Assembly (NCBI GenBank): GCA_949547975.1
Contig: CATITW010000010.1
Coordinates: 1 to 5,564, forward strand
Reading direction: 5' to 3'
Length of the DNA: 5,564 nt
Source of the DNA: Cryomorphaceae bacterium
GTDB lineage: Bacteria; Bacteroidota; Bacteroidia; Flavobacteriales; Schleiferiaceae
Part shown: positions 1-5,564 of the stretch, one piece after another
Numbering within the stretch: position 1 is the stretch's first letter
Layout of the letters: the number at the start of each line of letters is the position of its first letter
Position numbers and translations under genes: made by a program
The notes under the pieces: generated by a model
Told to the model about the DNA's origin: nothing
The model's database searches: none
What the model saw: only the letters and a program-made list of their open reading frames with translations

Positions 1-770
1 GGATCTCCATCGAACATAGATTCGCAAATATCTAAACCGCTCGCAGCAAGCGCGATGTCGTAGGAATCGGTCGCGGAACACATGGCAAACAGGAAGCCTC
101 CGTCGCTTACGAATTGGGCAATACGACGGGCTACGGCACCCTTTTGATCGCTAACTTTAGCATATCCTAAGGTCTTTGCCTGTGATTCGAAGGCGGCCTT
201 TTGATTGATGTACCAAGAAGCATCGCGGTAAGAGCCATAGAATTTTCCGTACTGACCCGTGAAATCTTCGTGGTGGAGGTGCAACCAGTCAAACCTGTCA
301 AGATCTCCTTCGAGTACCTCAGTATCATAAATCGTGGTGAATGGAATCTCAGCGTAGGTGAGTACTAGGGTTACGGCATCATCCCAAGGTTGCTTGCCAG
401 GGGGAGAGTAAACAGCTACTTCCGGGACCTTTTCCAGTGCAACAGTATTGGTGTTTTGTTCGGGGCTTTTTAGCTGCGCCATGAGCTGGACTAGGGCCTC
501 CACAGAGGTGGATTCGTAGCTCACTCCTTTTATGAGCGCCCTGCGAATGACGGTTTGATCCGCATTAAGAATGGCAAAAGATCCTCCCCGATGGTTTAAA
601 AGCCAATGGCAGTCGTAGCCTAAATCTATTGCTTCGAACATCAGTCCATACGCCTTGAGATGATCGCTTTGTGAAGCGTTATCCATAGGAATGAGTATTT
701 GACTGTAGAGCTTCGTGAATGAACTAAAAGCAATCAAGGCACCTATCCAAAGCAGTCGTGTTCTGGTCAT
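1..770 (-). CDS. Secreted protein of the family usually named 'asparagine synthetase B' (partial, 3' end outside window)
   Basis: The frame reads without a stop from an ATG at 770 to the window edge, giving 256 codons of an incomplete protein. Residues 1-23 look like a signal peptide: Arg-containing start, hydrophobic core LLWIGALIAF, likely cleavage after LYS. The mature part begins QILIPMD. Visible conserved blocks are YSPPGKQPWDD (121-131), DWLHLHHEDFTGQ (161-173) and GGFLFAMCSATDS (224-236). I recognise these from Bacteroidota proteins of about 400 residues that databases call asparagine synthetase B. The name is not supported here: there is no Cys at position 2 for an Ntn-type glutaminase domain, no SGGxDS ATP-pyrophosphatase loop in the visible part, and the protein appears to be exported. 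The alternation of strands and helices with a Cys (C231) after the GGFLF strand resembles a class I glutamine-amidotransferase/ThuA-like fold; this is inference. It starts 13 nt after the dnaB stop with no Shine-Dalgarno site. Its true activity is unknown. Confidence 0.85.
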   Translation of the reverse strand, partial: MTRTRLLWIGALIAFSSFTKLYSQILIPMDNASQSDHLKAYGLMFEAIDLGYDCHWLLNHRGGSFAILNADQTVIRRALIKGVSYESTSVEALVQLMAQLKSPEQNTNTVALEKVPEVAVYSPPGKQPWDDAVTLVLTYAEIPFTTIYDTEVLEGDLDRFDWLHLHHEDFTGQYGKFYGSYRDASWYINQKAAFESQAKTLGYAKVSDQKGAVARRIAQFVSDGGFLFAMCSATDSYDIALAASGLDICESMFDGD

Positions 771-783
771 GGTGCAGCTTGTT

Positions 784-2325
784 TTAGAATGGAACGTCTC
801 CGCCGTCAAGTCCTGGCGTAGGTAGATTGGTGTATCCAGTGTCTGGTCCTGAGCCAAAACCACCGAATCCTCCTTCTGAACCGCCATCATTCATTTTACT
901 TTCCATGGTCATCGTCGAGCTTTGATCAAGATCCGCAAATTTTGCAAGCTCACCGATAAAGCGCAGTCTGACATCTTCCAAAGAACCATTTCTGTGCTTG
1001 GCGATGATGACCTCTGCTTGAGAATTGGAGGGTTCTCCATCTTCCCACTCTTCGATGCCGTAGTATTCCGGGCGGTAAATGAAACTTACGATATCCGCAT
1101 CCTGCTCGATCGCACCAGATTCACGAAGATCCGAAAGTTGCGGTCGCTTCGATGTGGAACGCGTCTCCACCGCACGTGATAGCTGGGAAAGTGCAATAAC
1201 TGGAACGTTGAGTTCTTTTGCAATGGATTTCAACGAACGAGAAATGGTTGAGATTTCTTGCTCACGGTTTCCTTGCGATTTCGAACCGCCCACGGTCATA
1301 AGCTGGAGGTAGTCAATGATGATGAGATCGAGTCCTTGTGTAGAAGCGAGACGGCGCACCTTAGCACGTAAATCGAATACACTTAAAGCCGGAGTATCAT
1401 CGATAAATAAATGTGCCTTTTCCAAGTCTTTTACCCCTGAAGTAAGCTGGTTCCATTCCGGGTCTGTTAAATCACCTTTTCTCAATTTCTCAGAGCTCAA
1501 AGCAGTTTCCGAGGAAATGACACGAGTGATCAGCTGTACTGAGGACATCTCCAGAGAGAATACGGCGACCTTCTTACCGTGATCGATCGCCATGTTACGT
1601 GCCATTGAGAGTACAAAGGCTGTTTTCCCCATACCTGGACGTGCTGCAAGGATGATCAAATCGGAAGGTTGCCATCCAGATGTAACTCGGTCCAAAGCGG
1701 CGAAACCAGAAGGAACCCCGGATAATCCCTCTTGTTTCGAAATGTTTTCGATTTTTTCGAGGGCTTGACGAATGAGCATTTCAGCACTTTCGTAATTTCT
1801 TTTTAGGTTGCCTTGCGCGACCTCGAATAGTTTTTGTTCTGCGTCATCGAGGAGCTCAAGAACATCGGTCGTCTCATCAAAAGCACTCTCGATTATTTCT
1901 GAAGAAATACGAACCAATTCTCGCTGAATGTGTTTTTGCAAAATGATGCGCGAGTGGTATTCAATATGTGCCCCAGAACTCACTTTCTGACTGAGCATGG
2001 CGAGATAGCTTTCTCCACCTGCCTGCTTCATCGTACCTTCTTTGCGCAATTCAGCAGCAACGGTTAGAATATCTACCGGCTGATTATCGCCAAATAAGTG
2101 CGTAATTATTTTGTAAATGTGCTGGTGCTGATCCTTATAGAAGGCCTCCGGATGCAGGATGTCTATAATTTTCGACAGCGCATTTTTATCAATCAAAAGA
2201 GCACCCAATACAGCTTCCTCCAAATCTACAGCCTGTGGAGGTACACGTCCTCCTGCAGTCATATTGGTGGTTTTACCTGATGTGCGGGGAGCGTTGCCCC
2301 CGTTGCTGTATTGTGGATCTTCCAT
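784..2325 (-). CDS. dnaB: Replicative DNA helicase DnaB
   Basis: Hexameric ATP-driven 5'-3' helicase that unwinds DNA at the replication fork and recruits primase. The 513-residue protein has a disordered N-terminal extension (1-27), the helical DnaB N-terminal domain (about 28-130, LEEAVLGALLID at 35-46), a linker (about 131-200) and the RecA-like ATPase domain (about 200-462). In the ATPase domain I see Walker A ARPGMGKT (228-235, Lys234), the likely catalytic Glu259 in FSLEM, Walker B LIIIDYLQL (334-342, Asp338), the H4 segment SQLSR (380-384, Gln381), the LSDLRESGAIEQDAD block (397-411) and the arginine-finger hairpin AKHRNG (442-447). No intein interrupts the ATPase motifs, although DnaB is a common intein host. 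After about residue 478 comes a glycine-rich tail ending in DGGDVPF. The ATG at 2325 lies 12 nt after the accA stop; Met22 is a possible alternative start. The length is slightly above the usual 450-500 because of the two flexible ends. Confidence 0.98.
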   Translation of the reverse strand: MEDPQYSNGGNAPRTSGKTTNMTAGGRVPPQAVDLEEAVLGALLIDKNALSKIIDILHPEAFYKDQHQHIYKIITHLFGDNQPVDILTVAAELRKEGTMKQAGGESYLAMLSQKVSSGAHIEYHSRIILQKHIQRELVRISSEIIESAFDETTDVLELLDDAEQKLFEVAQGNLKRNYESAEMLIRQALEKIENISKQEGLSGVPSGFAALDRVTSGWQPSDLIILAARPGMGKTAFVLSMARNMAIDHGKKVAVFSLEMSSVQLITRVISSETALSSEKLRKGDLTDPEWNQLTSGVKDLEKAHLFIDDTPALSVFDLRAKVRRLASTQGLDLIIIDYLQLMTVGGSKSQGNREQEISTISRSLKSIAKELNVPVIALSQLSRAVETRSTSKRPQLSDLRESGAIEQDADIVSFIYRPEYYGIEEWEDGEPSNSQAEVIIAKHRNGSLEDVRLRFIGELAKFADLDQSSTMTMESKMNDGGSEGGFGGFGSGPDTGYTNLPTPGLDGGDVPF

Positions 2326-2337
2326 GAAGTGGTCGTA

Positions 2338-3291
2338 TTATTCTGAGTAAACACCCATGTTGAAGAATTTCTCCATACGCTTTTCTACGCGTTCCTCTGG
2401 GGTAAGCTTGCTAAGCGCTTTGGTGTGCTTCACGATCTCTCGTTTGATGATCTCAAACATGCCGTCTGGATTTGCGTGCGCCCCTCCAAGTGGCTCTTTG
2501 ATGATGCCGTCGATAAGACCGTTCTTTTTCATGTCAGTCGCAGTCAGCTTCAATACTTCAGCCGCTGTTTCCTTGTAGTCCCATGAGCGCCATAGAATAG
2601 AGGAGCAGCTTTCCGGAGAAATAACGCTGTACCACGTGTTCTCGAGCATCAGAACTTTGTCTCCAACACCGATCCCGATAGCACCGCCTGAAGCACCTTC
2701 ACCGATAATGATACAGATGACCGGAACTTTCAAACGTGACATCTCCATGATGTTCTTTGCGATAGCTTCTCCTTGGCCACGTTCTTCAGCCTCGAGTCCA
2801 GGGAATGCCCCAGGGGTATCGATAAGAGTGACTACAGGACGACCGAATTTCTCAGCCTGCTTCATCAGACGAAGGGCCTTGCGGTAACCTTCTGGATTTG
2901 CCATACCGAAATTGCGGTACTGACGCATCTTTGTATTCACACCTTTTTGCTGACCGATGAACATGTAGCTCTGGTCGCCAATTTTTCCCCAACCACCGAT
3001 CATTGCTTTGTCGTCTTTCACACCGCGGTCGCCGTGCATTTCGATAAAGTTTCCTTCGGTGATGGCATTAATATACGCCTGAGTGTAAGGGCGTTGCGGG
3101 TGTCTCGAGAGTTGTACACGTTCCCATGCACTCAAATTCCCGTAAATTTCTTTTTTAGCCTCGTCAAGTTTAGAGCGGATATCGTCGATGGTTTTGGCCA
3201 TGTCAACACCGGTTTCTTCTGCGAGTTCAAGAGCTTTACTTAGCTGGTTTTCAAGCTCTTCAATTGGTTTTTCGAACGAAAGATATTCCAT
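2338..3291 (-). CDS. accA: Acetyl-CoA carboxylase carboxyltransferase subunit alpha
   Basis: AccA pairs with AccD to form the carboxyltransferase half of acetyl-CoA carboxylase. It moves the carboxyl group from biotin on AccB to acetyl-CoA, giving malonyl-CoA for fatty acid synthesis in the cytoplasm. The 317-residue length matches the family (E. coli 319). An N-terminal helical, probably coiled-coil region covers about residues 5-50. The crotonase-like carboxyltransferase fold follows, with RHPQRPYT (63-70), [19 protein letters not shown] (159-177), the oxyanion-type GEGASGGA (197-204) and [14 protein letters not shown] (221-234). All these blocks are intact. accD is not adjacent, so the two subunits are encoded apart, as is common. 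The ATG at 3291 is preceded by A-rich sequence with no Shine-Dalgarno site, and the first residues [10 protein letters not shown] fit the family start. The gene lies 38 nt after the EamA gene and 12 nt before dnaB, so it is probably cotranscribed with dnaB. Confidence 0.98.
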   Translation of the reverse strand: MEYLSFEKPIEELENQLSKALELAEETGVDMAKTIDDIRSKLDEAKKEIYGNLSAWERVQLSRHPQRPYTQAYINAITEGNFIEMHGDRGVKDDKAMIGGWGKIGDQSYMFIGQQKGVNTKMRQYRNFGMANPEGYRKALRLMKQAEKFGRPVVTLIDTPGAFPGLEAEERGQGEAIAKNIMEMSRLKVPVICIIIGEGASGGAIGIGVGDKVLMLENTWYSVISPESCSSILWRSWDYKETAAEVLKLTATDMKKNGLIDGIIKEPLGGAHANPDGMFEIIKREIVKHTKALSKLTPEERVEKRMEKFFNMGVYSE

Positions 3292-3329
3292 ATTTCGGAT
3301 TATTTCAGAACCTGCAAATTACCAAAACC
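3292..3329 (-). other. 38-nt gap before accA, longest intergenic space
   Basis: This is the only gap in the window above 13 nt. On the coding strand it is A/T-rich and holds no AGGAGG-like site before the accA ATG. TAATTTGC (3314-3321) resembles the Bacteroidota -7 element TAnnTTTG but is one base short, and no TTG stands about 19 nt upstream of it, so I do not call a promoter. If an internal promoter serves accA-dnaB, it would lie here or in the end of the EamA gene. Confidence 0.4.
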
Positions 3330-4268
3330 TTAGCTTCGTTTTGTCCTTTTTCGTGCTTTTATGACACCATTTGCGATTACGGTGGTTAAAATGATCAGCA
3401 CGCCGATGTAGAATTGAGGATTCATGTCCTCCGAGGCGCCAAAGAGGAAGGCTGCCAGGATAATGCCATAGACTGGTTCCAGGTTGATCGCGAGCATGAC
3501 AGAAAAAGGGGAAAGACGTTTTAGGAGCTCAACGCTTTTAATAAAAGGGTAAGCGGTGCAAAGCAGTGCAAGAATGAGTAGATAGATCCAGTCGCTTTGG
3601 GTGCTTGCAATGAGGTTGAATGGATTCCCGGAGCGAAACACTAGTTCGTAAATGCCTATCGATAGGAAGGCGAAAGCGATTTCGTAAAAGGTGACTTGAA
3701 CCGGGTAGGGATAGCGCTTTACAAGTCGTTGATTGAAAATACTGAAGGTGGCGCTTAGAGTTGCTGAGAACAACGCGGTGAATAGACCTAATTGGTAATT
3801 GGTAAAGTCAAAACCGAGGTACGAAAGATGCTTGAGTTTACCAGCATCAGGCTCTTCATAGAAAATAATCACAATGCCGCTGACCACGAGCAGTCCTAAA
3901 GCCAATTCCGTCCATTCCACCTTCGTTTTATTCAGCAGTGGACTGAGTATAGCGCTCCACAGTGCACCCGTAGCGATTCCTGCAAGGGTGATGCTGACAT
4001 TGGCAATTTTGATCGCGCCAAAAAACGTAATCCAGTGCAGTGAGATCAGCATACCGCAAACCCACATCATAAGTAGGTCTTTTGCATTCGCCTTAAACGA
4101 ACGCTTTTTAACAAGGAGAAATAAGCCGATGACTAATGCTGTCAGTCCTGTGCGGTTAAAAACAAGATCCAAAGCACTACTACTGATGTATTTACCGAGG
4201 ATTGCGGTAAAGCCCCAGATGAACACTATAAAGTGTAGGTTGAAATGGTCTTTGAGATGCGTCTTCAT
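3330..4268 (-). CDS. EamA/DMT-superfamily transporter (10 TM)
   Basis: Inner-membrane protein of the drug/metabolite transporter superfamily with two tandem EamA repeats of five helices each. Approximate membrane segments are 10-29, 35-53, 66-85, 91-111 and 120-137 for the first repeat, and 157-176, 193-211, 227-243, 254-275 and 284-304 for the second. Supporting motifs are FIWGFTAILGK near the first helix, the glycine-rich GIATGALWSAILSP (97-110) after helix 4 begins, and INLEPVYG (261-268) in helix 9, a familiar EamA signature. The basic tail KARKRTKRS is expected to face the cytoplasm. The 312-residue length is typical. Substrate cannot be read from the sequence; relatives export amino acids, nucleotides or other metabolites. 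The ATG at 4268 comes 4 nt after the stop of the upstream permease gene (TAATCTAATG on the coding strand), which suggests translational coupling. Confidence 0.92.
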   Translation of the reverse strand: MKTHLKDHFNLHFIVFIWGFTAILGKYISSSALDLVFNRTGLTALVIGLFLLVKKRSFKANAKDLLMMWVCGMLISLHWITFFGAIKIANVSITLAGIATGALWSAILSPLLNKTKVEWTELALGLLVVSGIVIIFYEEPDAGKLKHLSYLGFDFTNYQLGLFTALFSATLSATFSIFNQRLVKRYPYPVQVTFYEIAFAFLSIGIYELVFRSGNPFNLIASTQSDWIYLLILALLCTAYPFIKSVELLKRLSPFSVMLAINLEPVYGIILAAFLFGASEDMNPQFYIGVLIILTTVIANGVIKARKRTKRS

Positions 4269-4272
4269 TAGA

Positions 4273-5397
4273 TTATTTCGGGGCTTTTAGATACCGCCAT
4301 AAGGCGACTATGGCAAAGAGCAAGTTTGGGATCCAAACGGCAAATTCAGCAGGTTGAATGCCCACCCATTGAAGCATCGATCCGAAGCTGCTTTCAGCTG
4401 TAAGCAGTCCCGTGGAGGCAAAAGTTTCGCTGATTTGCATGGTGAAGACGTAGATGGCGCTAAGCACTAAGCCGATGGCAATGTTTACCCCGAGTCCACC
4501 TCTGCGCTTTTGGCTTGCAAGGGAAACAGCGAGTAACACAAAGACGTACGAACTTACTGGGTAGCTGGTCCTACGTTGCATCTCCATCTGGTAAGAAGCA
4601 ATGTTTTCATTGCCCGTAAGCTCTTCTTGTGCAATGAATTTCCGTAGCTCGCCACTGTTCATCGTGGCGATAGAATTTAGCTTTGGGGCGATTTGCTCGG
4701 AGGTGAATGTAAGTACGGTGTCTAGTCGACGTCCGGTGCGGATAATTTCTTCACCTGCAAGGTCTACGGTGCGCAGTCGGTAGTTGTCCAAGCGCCATTT
4801 TCCCGTAGCGGTATCTAGACGTACAAAATCTGCGGAGAGTTTGGAGGAGAGTTGGTGGTTGTCGAACACTTCATAGGTGAATTGGTAGCCACTTTCTCGC
4901 ATCCCAGAAAAGGTCTCGAAATAGACATAATGACCGGGAAGTACTTGGCGGTGAATCTTTTGGATGACGGGCCTACTTACACCGGTGATGTATTTCTCTT
5001 CAAAGGAGATACGTTTGATGTTCGTTTGAGGAACGACCAAATGGTTTAAGGTTAACGATAATGCGCAGATTAAACTCGCACCAATGAAGTAAGGTCGAAG
5101 GAACCGATTAAAACTCGTTCCAGAGGTAAGAATAGCGACTACTTCAGAATTCGAGGTGATGCGTGAAGTGAACCAAATGGTAGAGATGAACAAAATCAAG
5201 GCACTGAACATGTTGCCATAAAAGGCGATAAAGTTGATGTAGTAGTCGTTCAGTATCTCGGACATCGTTGCACCATTTTGGAAGTCGTCAATTTTTTCTG
5301 AGACATCAAAAACGATAGCAATCGCCAGAATCAGCAACATGGTGAGGAAGAAGCTGCCGATGAATTTGCGCAATATGTACCAGTCGAGTTTTTTCAA
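4273..5397 (-). CDS. LptF/LptG (YjgP/YjgQ) family permease, TTG start
   Basis: Inner-membrane component of the lipopolysaccharide export machinery, which with a second permease, LptB ATPase and LptC extracts LPS from the inner membrane and passes it toward the outer membrane. The 374 residues show the family layout: three N-terminal membrane helices (about 12-32, 52-75, 103-123), a large periplasmic domain rich in beta strands (about 124-275, the jellyroll) and three C-terminal helices (about 280-295, 302-325, 352-370). Family motifs include WYILRKFIGSFF near the start, the cytoplasmic coupling segment SNSEVVAILTSG (82-93), and RRTSYPVSS (275-283) entering helix 4. The start is TTG at 5397: it restores the conserved MKKLDWYILRKF beginning, whereas the first in-frame ATG (5340, Met20) would fall inside helix 1. 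The gene begins 3 nt after the tgt stop. Whether it is the LptF or LptG paralogue cannot be decided here. Confidence 0.93.
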   Translation of the reverse strand: MKKLDWYILRKFIGSFFLTMLLILAIAIVFDVSEKIDDFQNGATMSEILNDYYINFIAFYGNMFSALILFISTIWFTSRITSNSEVVAILTSGTSFNRFLRPYFIGASLICALSLTLNHLVVPQTNIKRISFEEKYITGVSRPVIQKIHRQVLPGHYVYFETFSGMRESGYQFTYEVFDNHQLSSKLSADFVRLDTATGKWRLDNYRLRTVDLAGEEIIRTGRRLDTVLTFTSEQIAPKLNSIATMNSGELRKFIAQEELTGNENIASYQMEMQRRTSYPVSSYVFVLLAVSLASQKRRGGLGVNIAIGLVLSAIYVFTMQISETFASTGLLTAESSFGSMLQWVGIQPAEFAVWIPNLLFAIVALWRYLKAPK

Positions 5398-5403
5398 AAT
5401 TTA
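5395..5403 (-). promoter_or_regulatory. tgt stop / permease TTG start junction
   Basis: The coding strand reads TAA ATT TTG AAA AAA. The TAA ends tgt, and the TTG three bases later starts the LptF/LptG permease in the same frame. No Shine-Dalgarno sequence lies in the end of tgt just upstream. The spacing implies termination-reinitiation rather than independent ribosome loading. ATT, the codon between them, is a much rarer start and is the less likely alternative. Confidence 0.7.
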
Positions 5404-5564
5404 GAGTCGGCGTTCGAGTTTTGGTACCATTTCATTCTTCCAAGAGGCAAAGTCACCCGCGATAATATGTGCTCGTGCCTGTTCTACTAACCACAAATAG
5501 AAACGAATATTGTGCAAAGAGGCGATTTGTGCCCCCAAACTTTCTTTACTGTGAATCAAATGAC
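5401..5564 (-). CDS. tgt: Queuine tRNA-ribosyltransferase, C-terminal fragment (5' end outside window)
   Basis: The last 53 codons and TAA stop of a gene entering from the right edge. The fragment begins HLIHSKESLGAQIASLHN and continues NIRFYLWLVEQAR, which matches the C-terminus of bacterial tRNA-guanine transglycosylase. This enzyme swaps guanine at position 34 of GUN anticodon tRNAs for preQ1, the first tRNA-level step of queuosine synthesis. The first visible His is probably the last of the zinc ligands (three Cys and one His in characterised TGTs); the three Cys ligands and the catalytic Asp residues are outside the window. The remaining tail ends in KLERRL and looks complete. The stop at 5401-5403 is 3 nt from the TTG start of the permease gene and in the same reading frame, so reinitiation by the same ribosome is plausible. 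Confidence 0.93.
   Translation of the reverse strand, partial: HLIHSKESLGAQIASLHNIRFYLWLVEQARAHIIAGDFASWKNEMVPKLERRL

Larger units (their letters stand above)
1..5564 (-). other. Probable single transcription unit of six genes
   Basis: All six genes are on one strand, with gaps of 3, 4, 38, 12 and 13 nt, and no terminator-like hairpin followed by a T run is visible between them. This supports joint transcription from a promoter beyond the right edge, continuing past the left edge. The inference rests on spacing alone; an internal promoter before accA is not excluded. Confidence 0.5.

Noticed and set aside
771..783. Terminator or regulatory site between dnaB and the left-hand gene
   Set aside because: Only 13 nt, with no inverted repeat and no T run; it is just a short operon spacer.
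1586..1645. Possible intein in dnaB near Walker A
   Set aside because: The ATPase motifs run on without insertion and the protein length is normal apart from its flexible ends.
2773..3243. 156-codon plus-strand open frame opposite accA
   Set aside because: It lies wholly antisense to the strongly conserved accA, its translation matches no family I recognise, and the frame is a by-product of accA codon use.
3314..3321. TAATTTGC as a Bacteroidota -7 promoter element before accA
   Set aside because: The spacing inside the element is one base short of TAnnTTTG and there is no -33 TTG at the right distance.
3874..4290. 138-codon plus-strand open frame opposite the EamA gene
   Set aside because: Antisense to a clear ten-helix transporter; its hydrophobic stretches reflect the complementary strand of membrane-helix codons. 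No sign of its own start signals.

Overview
The window carries six protein genes, all on the minus strand and packed almost end to end. In transcription order (right to left) they are: the 3' end of tgt (queuosine tRNA modification), an LptF/LptG-type permease, an EamA/DMT drug/metabolite transporter, accA (acetyl-CoA carboxylase alpha subunit), dnaB (replicative helicase), and the 5' part of a secreted protein of the family usually labelled 'asparagine synthetase B'. The end genes are cut by the window edges. The gaps between genes are 3, 4, 38, 12 and 13 nt, so there is no stretch of 300 bases without a gene. I see no RNA gene, mobile element, CRISPR array, terminator hairpin or convincing promoter.

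The sequence suggests a member of the Bacteroidota, most likely Flavobacteriales or a close relative. The reasons are the protein sequences themselves, the absence of AGGAGG-type Shine-Dalgarno sites before all five visible starts (A-rich upstream regions instead), and the order tgt - permease - EamA - accA - dnaB - 'asnB', which I recall as a recurrent arrangement in that phylum. The order is from memory and was not searched. Base composition looks even across the window and nothing suggests recent transfer.

Functionally this is a core housekeeping cluster: tRNA modification, lipopolysaccharide export to the outer membrane, the committed step of fatty acid synthesis, and replication fork unwinding. 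The tight same-strand packing suggests a single transcription unit, or one with a possible internal break only at the 38-nt gap before accA. No direct partnership among the products is evident, apart from the loose theme of envelope growth (lipid synthesis and LPS export) next to replication.

I do not see a dramatic new system. The points most worth a second look are: the leftmost gene, whose usual name is contradicted by its sequence and which looks like a secreted class I glutamine-amidotransferase-like protein of unknown function; the glycine-rich DnaB tail that ends in an SSB-like acidic-Pro-Phe tip; and the TTG start of the LptF/LptG permease three bases after the tgt stop.
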